Shown: piece after piece, positions 17,245-25,280 of the stretch
Layout of the letters: every line of letters starts with the position of its first letter
Numbering within the stretch: position 1 is the first letter of the stretch
Origin: Oscillospiraceae bacterium
GTDB taxonomy: Bacteria; Bacillota; Clostridia; Oscillospirales; SIG627
DNA length: 51,520 nucleotides
Direction: 5' to 3'
Assembly (NCBI GenBank): GCA_015065265.1
Contig: SVQQ01000012.1
Location: forward strand, 1 to 51,520
Notes under the pieces: model-generated
Seen by the model: the letters and a program-made list of their open reading frames with translations, nothing else
What the model was told of the DNA's origin: nothing
Databases searched by the model: none
Program-made: the position numbers and the translations under genes

Positions 17245-17991
17245 CTATAACTGTGTTTCGTAAAGTATCATTGATAAAACTGCAGGCCCTGCCGTTTCTG
17301 TCCTCAGAATAAGTCTTCCCAATGACACTTCCTCAATTCCTGAATTTTTTAAATATCCTGCCTCTTCAGGTGCAATTCCACCTTCTGGGCCAATGAAAAA
17401 ACCTACCGAGGAAAAATCTTTTCCCCCGATTACGTCCTTGATTGTTTTGCCCTCTGCCGATTCATAGCAGAAAAACTTTTTGTCAAAGCCTTTGAGAATC
17501 TCGGCACAGATATTCAAGTCTATTACTTCGTGAACCACGGGTATTATACCCCTGCCACATTGCTTTGACGCTTCAAGGGCAATTTTGTTCCATCTTTCGA
17601 CTTTTTTAATTTTTGTCTCTTTATCGAGTTTTACGATACTGCGACGGGATTCAACAGGGTAGATATCACTTACTCCAAGCTCTACCGCCTTTTGTATTAC
17701 AGTATCCATTTTGTCATATTTTATCAATGCCTGGAATAAAGCACTCTTTACACTTGATTCAGTGTCACTTTCTTTCACTGATAGGATTTTAAGATAAACC
17801 GTATCACTAGTAATACTGTCAATTTCACACAGATAGTCAGTACCCTCTGAATTGCTTACAGTGACAGAGTCTGAAACCTTCATTCTCAGCGTTCTTGATA
17901 TGTGACGGGCATCATCGCCCGTTATCTCAATCACGTCGGAAACCTTGCGTACCCCAAGGGAAGTTTCCTTGGGTAGAAAAAACTTTGGCAT
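17245..17991 (-). CDS. rsmE: 16S rRNA (uracil(1498)-N3)-methyltransferase RsmE
   Basis: A 248-residue SPOUT-class methyltransferase that modifies U1498 of 16S rRNA using S-adenosylmethionine. The N-terminal PUA-like domain contains DDARHISRTLRMK. The C-terminal knot has the diagnostic FFIGPEGGIAPEEAG and VSLGRLILRTETA segments that build the cofactor pocket. It is the first gene after a strong promoter at 18046-18074. In many Bacillota rsmE directly follows prmA, and prmA is indeed the next gene upstream. Confidence 0.95.
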   Translation of the reverse strand: MPKFFLPKETSLGVRKVSDVIEITGDDARHISRTLRMKVSDSVTVSNSEGTDYLCEIDSITSDTVYLKILSVKESDTESSVKSALFQALIKYDKMDTVIQKAVELGVSDIYPVESRRSIVKLDKETKIKKVERWNKIALEASKQCGRGIIPVVHEVIDLNICAEILKGFDKKFFCYESAEGKTIKDVIGGKDFSSVGFFIGPEGGIAPEEAGYLKNSGIEEVSLGRLILRTETAGPAVLSMILYETQL

Positions 17992-18045
17992 AACGTATAA
18001 CCTTTCGGTAAAGTGAGCAAAGGATTTAACTCATAATTTGTATAT

Positions 18046-18074
18046 ATTATACTATATAATGTACGATTTGTCAA
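18046..18074 (-). promoter_or_regulatory. Strong promoter of the rsmE-lysS operon
   Basis: On the minus strand a perfect TTGACA (18069-18074) and a perfect TATAAT (18046-18051) are exactly 17 bp apart, about 55 bp before the rsmE start. Since the genes downstream are spaced by 48 bp or less, it probably serves all nine. Confidence 0.8.
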
Positions 18075-18097
18075 AGAATTTTTGATAAAATTGGTGA

Positions 18098-19087
18098 TTA
18101 TTTTATCTTTTTAGCAACAATTACACACCAGTCTTCTTCTTTTCTTGCTTCGACTATATGAAAACCGCTTTTTTCAAGAGCAAGTGTCACTTCTTCCTCA
18201 CGTTCACCGATAATTCCCGAGGCAATAAGAGTCCCCCCATCTTTAAGGGAAGAGAAGAATAAATCCGACATCATAACTATAACCCCTGCAACAATGTTTG
18301 CACAGATTACGTCATAGTCTGTATTAACCTTTTTTCGAAGTTCATCGTCAGACAGTACGTCACCGTGAAGGACTGTCACCCTGTCAACGTCAAGTCCGTT
18401 TTGTCTCATATTGTCAGATGCAATACGTGCGGCAACCTCGTCAATGTCTACAGCCACAGCACTACCTGCCCCCAGTTTCATTGCGGCAATAGTCAGTATC
18501 CCACTTCCGCAACCCATATCCAGAACTCTCTCGTCGCCCCTGATAATCTCTTCCAGTTCTTCCATACATAACTTCGTTGTAGCGTGTGAGCCTGTCCCGA
18601 AAGAAGAGGAAGGGTCGATTTCTATGACCAGTCTGTCTCCCTTTAAGTCCTCTGTGAGTTCTTCCCAGGTCGGCTTAACCACAAGGCGACTGCCTACTCC
18701 AAAAGGCTTAAAGTACTGCCTCCAATTGTTTTCCCAGTCCTCGTCTTTAACAGTATCGAGACTGTAAACAATATCCGAATATAAAGGATTGTCCTTTTTT
18801 AACTTTTCAATAGCCTTCACCGTGTCAGAATATATCTTTTCACCCTCTTCATCGGTGGAAAAATAAGCGAATATAACGGGAGTTTTCTCCTCACTCATTA
18901 AAAGTTGTTCATCTATGTAATCGTAGAAAATACCGCCACCCGACAAAGTTTCTTCAAGGTCGGAAAAATCTTCTACCGTAAAGGTTTCAACACCCGTAAT
19001 TACAAGAAGATTAGAAATGTCCTCGACAAAAAGGGGAGGGCAGGAACAATTTTCCTTTATTGTTATGGCAAGTTTAGACCAAATCAT
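18098..19087 (-). CDS. prmA: Ribosomal protein L11 methyltransferase PrmA
   Basis: A 329-residue enzyme that methylates ribosomal protein L11. The N-terminal substrate-binding domain has WENNWRQYFKPF, and the Rossmann methyltransferase domain has the motif I segment VLDMGCGSGILTIAA (near 195-209) and motif IV DVICANIVAGVI. I place the start at ATG 19087, 7 bp after GAGAGG; an in-frame TTG at 19102 overlaps that ribosome binding site. A hairpin precedes the gene. Downstream, rsmE has its own promoter. Confidence 0.95.
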   Translation of the reverse strand: MIWSKLAITIKENCSCPPLFVEDISNLLVITGVETFTVEDFSDLEETLSGGGIFYDYIDEQLLMSEEKTPVIFAYFSTDEEGEKIYSDTVKAIEKLKKDNPLYSDIVYSLDTVKDEDWENNWRQYFKPFGVGSRLVVKPTWEELTEDLKGDRLVIEIDPSSSFGTGSHATTKLCMEELEEIIRGDERVLDMGCGSGILTIAAMKLGAGSAVAVDIDEVAARIASDNMRQNGLDVDRVTVLHGDVLSDDELRKKVNTDYDVICANIVAGVIVMMSDLFFSSLKDGGTLIASGIIGEREEEVTLALEKSGFHIVEARKEEDWCVIVAKKIK

Positions 19088-19114
19088 TTTATTTCCTCTC
19101 AATATACCGATTTT

Positions 19115-19143
19115 GAGGCTGTCCCACTTCGTGAGACAGCCTC
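19115..19143. other. Strong hairpin upstream of prmA
   Basis: A near-perfect 13-bp stem with one mismatch (19115-19127 with 19131-19143) and a 3-nt loop lies between the P-loop gene and prmA. Neither side carries a convincing T-run. It may be a degenerate terminator or an mRNA processing or stability element. Confidence 0.4.
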
Positions 19144-19172
19144 GTCTTTATGTAGATAATTTTTTTAGTTTA

Positions 19173-19583
19173 TTAAAGAATATACTTGTTAAGTTCTGCA
19201 GGGAAGTCAGATGCATCGATAGATGCGGTAGTAACACAGTTGATTTCCTTCTTGCTTGTAATTTCGTCAAGAGCATTTATAAGCTTAATAAAGTCTGCCT
19301 TGTCATCCTTACAAATTTTAAGAGAAGAGTCGATGAATATATCCTTAATGTCATAGTTTGCAGAGATAATTCCACATACCATTCCGTAAAGTTCGTCTGC
19401 ATTGTTAATCGAGAAATGGTCGGTATCAACCAATCTCACCTGATGGTTAACGTCAAACATAAGCTTGTTACCCTTTTCGATGCAAACAACGTTTCCGGGA
19501 GAAGTTTCTACCGCCTTGTTTGCAAGTTCGATAAGGTGCTTTGTTTTACCGCTACCTTTGAGACCAATGATGATTCTTACCAT
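19173..19583 (-). CDS. Small P-loop ATP-binding protein
   Basis: A 136-residue protein beginning MVRIIIGLKGSGKTK; the Walker A motif GLKGSGKT is at about residues 6-13. I place the start at 19583 because AAGGAAGG precedes that ATG; a frame to 19637 lacks a ribosome binding site. A hydrophobic strand KDIFIDSSL (about 80-88) could be a Walker B. I recognise no specific family. It has its own promoter at 19626-19654 and is followed by prmA, so it belongs to the chromosomal backbone rather than to the phage scrap beside it. Confidence 0.7.
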   Translation of the reverse strand: MVRIIIGLKGSGKTKHLIELANKAVETSPGNVVCIEKGNKLMFDVNHQVRLVDTDHFSINNADELYGMVCGIISANYDIKDIFIDSSLKICKDDKADFIKLINALDEITSKKEINCVTTASIDASDFPAELNKYIL

Positions 19584-19625
19584 AAAAAATACCTTCCTTT
19601 CCATTGGTATATTTCTTCTGTATTT

Positions 19626-19654
19626 ATTGTACAACAAATCTTATAAAAAATCAA
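19626..19654 (-). promoter_or_regulatory. Promoter of the P-loop gene
   Basis: On the minus strand TTGATT (19649-19654) is 17 bp from TACAAT (19626-19631), about 45 bp before the chosen start. Confidence 0.5.
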
Positions 19655-19685
19655 TAGTCTTTCGTCAATTTAACACAGATTTTAA

Positions 19686-21023
19686 TCAAAATCTGTAGTA
19701 AATATTTATTTTGTCACCGAATACAAGTATTTTATCAACTACCGTACGAACAAGGTGTCTCTTTTCACTAAAATCGAGAGTATCCCATAAATCTCTGACG
19801 TTTTCTATTTCGGAAATGGCAGTCACTTTTTTCTCTTTGTTTGCCTCGTTTAAGAGCCTTTCTTCATCTGCTTTTTTTGACCTTTCAAGCTTCTTTTCCG
19901 TGTCCTTTATTACGTCAAGCAAAGCATTGTTTCCGTCAGACCATAACTCATATAACCTTTTGAGTTTCTTTTCGAGTCTTACCGTCTGTGACTGGGTTTT
20001 TATTACCTTTTCGCTCTTTATCTCTTTTTCAAGAGATAAAGAAAAAATGTCCTTTAACAGCTCGTCTTCTACCTCGTCTGCCCAAACCTTTTCGTTTTTA
20101 CATTCAGGGTCGTGGACAAGGTAAGGTTTTGACTTTTGTTGAGAATAACACACAAGTTTATATCCTTTTTTGCCCCACTTCTGATACCTCATCCGCGCCC
20201 CACACAAACCACAGTACACAAGCCCCGAAAGTAAGTGCCTCGACTCACTTTTCATACCTCTTGCCCGTCTTTTGAATTCATCTTCGCTTCTATCAAAAAT
20301 TTCCCTGTCTACAATCGCCTCGTGTCTGCCCTCATATTCTTCACCCTTGTAATTTATAACCCCTATATTTGTCTTTCTTTTTAATATCTGCACCACCAGT
20401 TTTTCATACTTCAAATTAAGTTCGTTTGCTATGGCGGAAGGGGACATTCCCGACAAAAACATATCGTAGATTTTTCTTACCGTCGGCGCATCATCATTTG
20501 GCACAAGGATTCCTTTCTCACTGTCATAGTCGTAGCCGAAAGGTATCTTTCCACCACCCATCCACAAACCGCTTTTGACTCTTTCCTTCATACCCATACG
20601 GGTCCTGATTTTTATAGTCTCTCGCTCCAGTTGTGCAAAAGCCGAAATTATTCCCAGCATAGCCCTGCCAATAGGCGTTGAGGTATCCATATTTTCAGTA
20701 AGGGAGACAAAACCTACATCATACTTGTTAAATACGTCTTCTATTAAGAACAAGGTGTCCTTCTGACTTCTTGAAAGTCTGTCAAGTTTATATACCGCAA
20801 CATGTGATATTTCACCACGTCTTACGCAGTTCATCATATCCTGAAGCGCAGGACGCTCTAAATTACTTCCGCTAAAACCTGGGTCAATAAAGAACTCGTA
20901 TTCTTCTACTTCCTTTGAAATGCACCAGGCTTCAAGAAGTTTCTTTTGTGCATCAATAGAATAACCTTCCTCTGCCTGACCTTCCGTAGAAACCCTGACG
21001 TATAACGCTACACGCTTTTTCAC
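19686..21023 (-). CDS. Large serine recombinase (phage-type integrase)
   Basis: A 445-residue site-specific recombinase. The resolvase catalytic domain (1-140) has the nucleophile Ser in YVRVSTEGQ and the conserved Arg/Asp segment DRLSRSQKDTLF. A recombinase DNA-binding domain follows (about 150-260), then a zinc ribbon with CGLCG and later Cys residues near 290-330, and a coiled coil at about 350-400. The best start is GTG at 21023, preceded by GAGGTGATG. All key parts are present, so the enzyme may be active. It is oriented with the terminase genes and is probably the integrase of the lost prophage. Confidence 0.9.
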   Translation of the reverse strand: MKKRVALYVRVSTEGQAEEGYSIDAQKKLLEAWCISKEVEEYEFFIDPGFSGSNLERPALQDMMNCVRRGEISHVAVYKLDRLSRSQKDTLFLIEDVFNKYDVGFVSLTENMDTSTPIGRAMLGIISAFAQLERETIKIRTRMGMKERVKSGLWMGGGKIPFGYDYDSEKGILVPNDDAPTVRKIYDMFLSGMSPSAIANELNLKYEKLVVQILKRKTNIGVINYKGEEYEGRHEAIVDREIFDRSEDEFKRRARGMKSESRHLLSGLVYCGLCGARMRYQKWGKKGYKLVCYSQQKSKPYLVHDPECKNEKVWADEVEDELLKDIFSLSLEKEIKSEKVIKTQSQTVRLEKKLKRLYELWSDGNNALLDVIKDTEKKLERSKKADEERLLNEANKEKKVTAISEIENVRDLWDTLDFSEKRHLVRTVVDKILVFGDKINIYYRF

Positions 21024-21108
21024 ACCATCACCTCTTTTTTTAACTTTAATATACCCCACTTATCAAAATTTGTATAAAAGGGTAATATCAAGGTGAAAAT
21101 TTAATGAG

Positions 21109-21213
21109 GTGATAATTATTAAGGTTGATAGATTTATAAAGGGTAAAAAAGTAAGTAGGGAAGAGGTTATTAAAAACAAAATTAAACTCTCTTCCCTTAT
21201 AAAAAAACGTTAA
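21109..21213 (+). CDS. Possible 34-residue basic peptide
   Basis: A short frame, GTG at 21109 to TAA at 21213, would encode a Lys-rich peptide with DRFIKGKKVSREEV. GAGGTGA overlaps the GTG, so a later ATT start is also possible. It is divergent from the recombinase and overlaps the terminase stop by 4 bp. Conservation elsewhere would be needed to accept it. Confidence 0.25.
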   Translation: MIIIKVDRFIKGKKVSREEVIKNKIKLSSLIKKR

Positions 21214-22571
21214 CTTGTTAAAAACTTCATATAATCCGTACCCTTCTCTTCCCGCCAAGCGTCAATAGGGTCACGGAAAACTTCTCTCTTCGATTTGACT
21301 TTACCTGGCAAAAATCCAAGTGACATCACTCCGTATCTCAAAGCGTCGGGAGCGTGAGTCAGTTCGTGAGGAGTACTCGATACGTCCTCACTTACGTTTG
21401 TGTCAAAGGTGAGTTTCGGCAAAGTCCTGATAACGTTAAGACAGTTTTCAAAGAATATGAGCCTTGTTTCTCCCTCGTCGTCCTCTCTTAAAAGTTCCCT
21501 TATCATACGCCACCCCGGAATTCGTGAGTTGTTTGCACTCGTAACTCCTTTAAGACCATAGGAGGAAAGTATGTCAAACCCCGTCTTACCACTGTCCTGA
21601 CGTCTTCCCGCAAGGTCGGGACTTGCCACCGCCCACCGAATTTTATCATCTCCCGATAAAGCCTTGATTTCCTTCGCCGCCTGACTAAGAATTAGCCCTG
21701 GGCGATAAAGTTCCTTATAAACGTAAATTTTAGATTTATCGGGAGGGAATGCAAACCATAGACACGCCGTCATATCAAGACCGTAGTCAAAGGCAATAAA
21801 TCTGTTCCAGTTCGATGGGATTTCAAATGGGCGACAAACGTTTTTATCCCTTGAAAATTCAGGAAAATATTGCCCCTCAAAAGCATCCCAGTCACCGTAA
21901 AGCATGGCTTTTCTGCGAAGTGGCGGAAGGGCTTCAAGAGTCTTTACGTAACCTGGGTTTTTTGTTATTATGTACTCATTGTCATAAACTGTGGAGGGAA
22001 TAAAAGTGTAGTCTTCACTTCTTTCTGCCTCGCCGTAATTCCTGTCAATGAATAAACGCTTTACCCATTCGTGACCTATTCCACCTGGGTTGCAGGTGAA
22101 ATACATTCTCGGCACAAAAGAGTCTATGTTTCCCGACAGTCTGTTAGACTCCGTTAGGGCTATATACTGCATATAGGTAAACTGAGTTGCCTCTTCCATA
22201 CCAATTACTTCATAAGCCTGACCCTGATATTGCAGAATGTCCGACTCATTTAGACAGTAGCCGAGTTTTATTCTGCTCCTGTTTTTGAAGATGAATTCCT
22301 TTGTCACTTCCTTGTAGTCTGCAATTTTGTAAAGTGCTTTTTTTAGCGGTATTATGTGGTTTTCTCTGAGTTCTGGGAAAGTACGCCTTAAAAGTAAAAT
22401 TTGAATACCTGGGTGAGAAAGAGCAAGAAGTATGAATTTAGTCCTCATAGCCCAACTTTTCCCACCGCCTCTCGCTCCGCCATATGCAACCCTTGTGGAG
22501 TTTGCAAGGAAAAATTCCTCTTGCTTGGGATATGGCTTTATTGTGGATAAAAACTTTTCAACTCTCGTCAT
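21210..22571 (-). CDS. terL: Phage terminase large subunit
   Basis: A 453-residue DNA-packaging motor protein. The ATPase domain has Walker A YGGARGGGKS (near 33-42) and Walker B YEVIGMEEAT. The RNase H-like nuclease domain has the acidic residues of FIAFDYG and the late HAPDALRYG segment. I choose ATG 22571 as start: it lies one base after the small-subunit stop (TGATATG), implying coupled translation; the longer frame to 22658 would overlap the small-subunit gene. It looks complete, yet no portal, capsid or tail gene follows. Confidence 0.92.
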   Translation of the reverse strand: MTRVEKFLSTIKPYPKQEEFFLANSTRVAYGGARGGGKSWAMRTKFILLALSHPGIQILLLRRTFPELRENHIIPLKKALYKIADYKEVTKEFIFKNRSRIKLGYCLNESDILQYQGQAYEVIGMEEATQFTYMQYIALTESNRLSGNIDSFVPRMYFTCNPGGIGHEWVKRLFIDRNYGEAERSEDYTFIPSTVYDNEYIITKNPGYVKTLEALPPLRRKAMLYGDWDAFEGQYFPEFSRDKNVCRPFEIPSNWNRFIAFDYGLDMTACLWFAFPPDKSKIYVYKELYRPGLILSQAAKEIKALSGDDKIRWAVASPDLAGRRQDSGKTGFDILSSYGLKGVTSANNSRIPGWRMIRELLREDDEGETRLIFFENCLNVIRTLPKLTFDTNVSEDVSSTPHELTHAPDALRYGVMSLGFLPGKVKSKREVFRDPIDAWREEKGTDYMKFLTS

Positions 22572-22572
22572 A

Positions 22573-22992
22573 TCACACCGTCCACTTCTGCACACTTTCG
22601 GGAAGTAAATATTCACCCTCGTCAGAGTCCGATGCGTCAAGGTTTTTCCACCTGTCAAAATTCACCGAAAGAAATAACTTAACGCCGGAAAATGCCTCTT
22701 TTGAAAAAAGCCTTTCCTCTGCATATTCCTCAACCTTCAGCACCGACATTTTTATATATCTTTGCATTTCTTCGTCTTTAAAATTAAACAGTTCTTCACG
22801 GCTTTCAACCCCTATTGCAAGAGCGAGTCCCGTTAGAGTATAGGGAAGCGCAATTTTCTTTACAGGTTTACCTTTTTTGTCTAAAATTACGTTCCCGTTT
22901 TTGTCTAAAACAGGCATAAGTCTTGAAGCAAAATAGTTTTCTACCCGTCTTTTTAGTTCCGACAGGGTAGTAGGTCTTTTTTTATATGTCAT
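22573..22992 (-). CDS. terS: Phage terminase small subunit
   Basis: A 139-residue protein with a start preceded by AAAGGAG. A helix-turn-helix-like region (about 48-75, YTLTGLALAIGVESREELFNF split by a turn) and the C-terminal FSGVKLFLSVNFDRW segment fit small terminases, which recognise the packaging site and recruit the large subunit. It is the first gene of the two-gene terminase unit; upstream the sequence returns to chromosomal genes (pgi). Confidence 0.82.
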   Translation of the reverse strand: MTYKKRPTTLSELKRRVENYFASRLMPVLDKNGNVILDKKGKPVKKIALPYTLTGLALAIGVESREELFNFKDEEMQRYIKMSVLKVEEYAEERLFSKEAFSGVKLFLSVNFDRWKNLDASDSDEGEYLLPESVQKWTV

Positions 22993-23073
22993 TTTAGTCT
23001 CCTTTAAAATTTACTTTCAAGTATATTTTATCGCGACTTTCACTGACATAAAATGACCTCTTTATGACAAAAA

Positions 23074-23102
23074 AATGGCTATAACTTTACGTTATAGCCA
23101 TT
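23074..23102 (-). terminator. Terminator of the acpP-glnN-esterase-pgi operon
   Basis: A perfect 12-bp stem (23074-23085 with 23091-23102), 5-nt loop, and a run of six or more T on the minus strand, directly beyond the pgi stop. Confidence 0.85.
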
Positions 23103-23110
23103 CTCATTTA

Positions 23111-24415
23111 TTATTCAGGTTTTCCTAAAAGTTTAAACATATTCTTCTTGTAAACTTCAACACCGGGCTGATTGAAAGGATTAACACCCAAGATGTAACC
23201 CGAGAGAGCACAGGCAAGTTCAAAGAAGTAAACCGTGTAACCGAAGTTTTCTTCATCCATTTTGTCAAGTTCAAGCACTACGTTAGGAACTCCGCCTGAA
23301 ACGTGAGCATCAAGAGTACCAAGGAGCGCCTGTTTGTTTACGTAATGGAAATCCTTGTCGGCAAGAAAATTGAGGTTGTCAATGTTAGATGCATCATAAG
23401 GAACCTTAACTTCATTCTTTGAATTCAGAACGTCAACCACAGTTTCAAAAATAATTCTTCTTCCGTCCTGAAGATACTGTCCCATACTGTGAAGGTCGGT
23501 TGAGTAAATTACAGAAGCGGGGAAGAGCCCCTTCTTGTCCTTTCCTTCACTTTCACCGAACAATTGCTTGAGCCACTCGTTCATATACATAAAAGAGGGC
23601 TTGTAAGACACGAATAACTCAATTTCATATCCTTTTCTTACGAGAAGATTTCTTATTGCGGCATATTTGTAGCAGTCGTTTTCTTCGATATTTGTGGAAG
23701 AGAAATCTTCCATAGCCTTTTTAGCACCCGCCATAATAGCGCGAATGTCACAACCTGCAACTGCGATGGGAAGAAGACCAACAGCAGAAAGAACACTGTA
23801 TCTTCCGCCAATGTCGTCGGGAACAACAAATGTTTCGTATCCCTTTTCAATGGCAAAATGCTTGAGTTTTCCGGGCACGTCTTTCTTGTCGGTAGTAACG
23901 AAAATTCTCTCTCTTGCACCCTCAGCACCGTACTTCTTTTCAAGAAGTTCTCTGAATACCCTGAAAGATGCCGCAGGTTCGGTTGTAGAACCCGACTTTG
24001 AAATAACGTTTATACAAATGTCCCTACCTTCACAAATTTCAAGAAGTTCCTGAAGCGCATCGGGGTCAATGGTATTACCTGCAAAATAAACGTCGGGAGT
24101 ATCCTTTTTCTTTGCATTATAGGAAGCACCCTTAACGAATTCAATAGCCGCCCTTGCCCCAAGATATGAACCGCCAATACCAATGGCAATAAATATATCG
24201 CAAGACTTTTTAATTTTTTCGGCAGCCTTGAGAATTCTATCGAATTCTTCTTTATCATAGTTCACAGGGAGTGTCATCCAACCGATAGGTTTTTCCGAGG
24301 GTTCACCTTCTTTTATTAAGTTTTCGTGAGCCGCATTCACTTCTCCCTGAATAAGAGCATATTCGTGCTCCGAAATAAAGGAAGTAAGATAATCTGTTTT
24401 GAGTCTGATTGCCAT
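23111..24415 (-). CDS. pgi: Glucose-6-phosphate isomerase
   Basis: A 434-residue cytoplasmic enzyme interconverting glucose-6-phosphate and fructose-6-phosphate, at the length of the shorter Bacillota form. Characteristic segments are IGIGGSYLGARAA (about 79-91), VISKSGSTTEPA (phosphate-binding loop), and a GGRYSVLSAVGLLP block holding the catalytic-region Arg. The ribosome binding site TGAGG precedes its ATG. It is last in an operon 11 bp after the esterase gene. Confidence 0.96.
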   Translation of the reverse strand: MAIRLKTDYLTSFISEHEYALIQGEVNAAHENLIKEGEPSEKPIGWMTLPVNYDKEEFDRILKAAEKIKKSCDIFIAIGIGGSYLGARAAIEFVKGASYNAKKKDTPDVYFAGNTIDPDALQELLEICEGRDICINVISKSGSTTEPAASFRVFRELLEKKYGAEGARERIFVTTDKKDVPGKLKHFAIEKGYETFVVPDDIGGRYSVLSAVGLLPIAVAGCDIRAIMAGAKKAMEDFSSTNIEENDCYKYAAIRNLLVRKGYEIELFVSYKPSFMYMNEWLKQLFGESEGKDKKGLFPASVIYSTDLHSMGQYLQDGRRIIFETVVDVLNSKNEVKVPYDASNIDNLNFLADKDFHYVNKQALLGTLDAHVSGGVPNVVLELDKMDEENFGYTVYFFELACALSGYILGVNPFNQPGVEVYKKNMFKLLGKPE

Positions 24416-24426
24416 TTAAAATTACC

Positions 24427-25257
24427 TCATAAATCAAAAATAGTTTCAAGCCAGTCACAAGACCAACCAACCCAACGTCTGTTGTATTTGTTTGCCTCAG
24501 ATAAAACTTCCCTTGACGCCACCGACATTCCATGCTTTGCTTCAGGGAAAACGTGAAGTTCAAAGGTGAGTTTATTATCCGCAATAGCCTTTGCCATAAG
24601 ACAGGAATTCTGTACAGGCACCGCCTTGTCACAAGAAGTATGGAAAAGGAATACTGGAGGTGCATCTTCATCTACTCGTTTTTCGGGAGTATAACGGGAT
24701 ATAAGCTCATCATCAGCACCGTCACCGAGCAGATTTTTATATGAACCCTTGTGAGCATACTCGCCTGACGTGGAAACAGAGTATCCCAGAATTACAGCAT
24801 CAGGTCTTATATCCTGTGCACTACAAGAAAGTTCCCTTAAAATACTTTCATCTTTGTACATAAAGGCAGCACAACCTGCAAGATGACCGCCCGCAGAAAA
24901 TCCAATCACACAAATCTTTTCAGGGTCTGTGTGCCATTTTTCTGAATTCTGTCTTATTGTAAGTATTGCCCTTGCAACTTCATAGTGAGGCTTTGCAAAG
25001 CCTTTTTCTTTGTCAAAAAGTGTGTCAACTCGGTCGGTTGTTGAATAGTAAAGAATTGCAGTGTTATACCCTTCGGCCATATAAGCCCTTGCCACAGGTT
25101 CGGCTTCACGAGGGGAGCAGTATTTGTATCCGCCACCGGGACATACAAGCATAAAAGGTCGCTGACTTATTGAGTATTCATCACTTTCGTCACAGAGGAA
25201 TACGTCAAGATAAACGGGTATATCTTCCGAGTAAAGATAAATTCTTTCACTTGTCAT
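24427..25257 (-). CDS. Alpha/beta hydrolase, BD-FAE/acetyl-esterase-like
   Basis: A 276-residue hydrolase. The oxyanion-hole segment LVCPGGGYKYCSPREAEP, the nucleophile elbow GFSAGGHLAG, an acid in HTSCDKAVP, and the His in AKHGMS form a complete Ser-Asp-His triad. This layout is common in acetylxylan and carbohydrate esterases. I choose ATG 25257 with GGTGG 8 bp upstream instead of TTG 25272. There is no signal peptide, so it acts inside the cell, perhaps deacetylating imported oligosaccharides; the substrate is inferred. Confidence 0.88.
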   Translation of the reverse strand: MTSERIYLYSEDIPVYLDVFLCDESDEYSISQRPFMLVCPGGGYKYCSPREAEPVARAYMAEGYNTAILYYSTTDRVDTLFDKEKGFAKPHYEVARAILTIRQNSEKWHTDPEKICVIGFSAGGHLAGCAAFMYKDESILRELSCSAQDIRPDAVILGYSVSTSGEYAHKGSYKNLLGDGADDELISRYTPEKRVDEDAPPVFLFHTSCDKAVPVQNSCLMAKAIADNKLTFELHVFPEAKHGMSVASREVLSEANKYNRRWVGWSCDWLETIFDL

Positions 25258-25280
25258 ATTATATTCCACCAATCCTCATT

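Noticed and set aside
19115..19143. Intrinsic terminator between the P-loop gene and prmA
   Set aside because: The stem is strong but no T-run follows on the transcribed strand, so I list it only as a hairpin.
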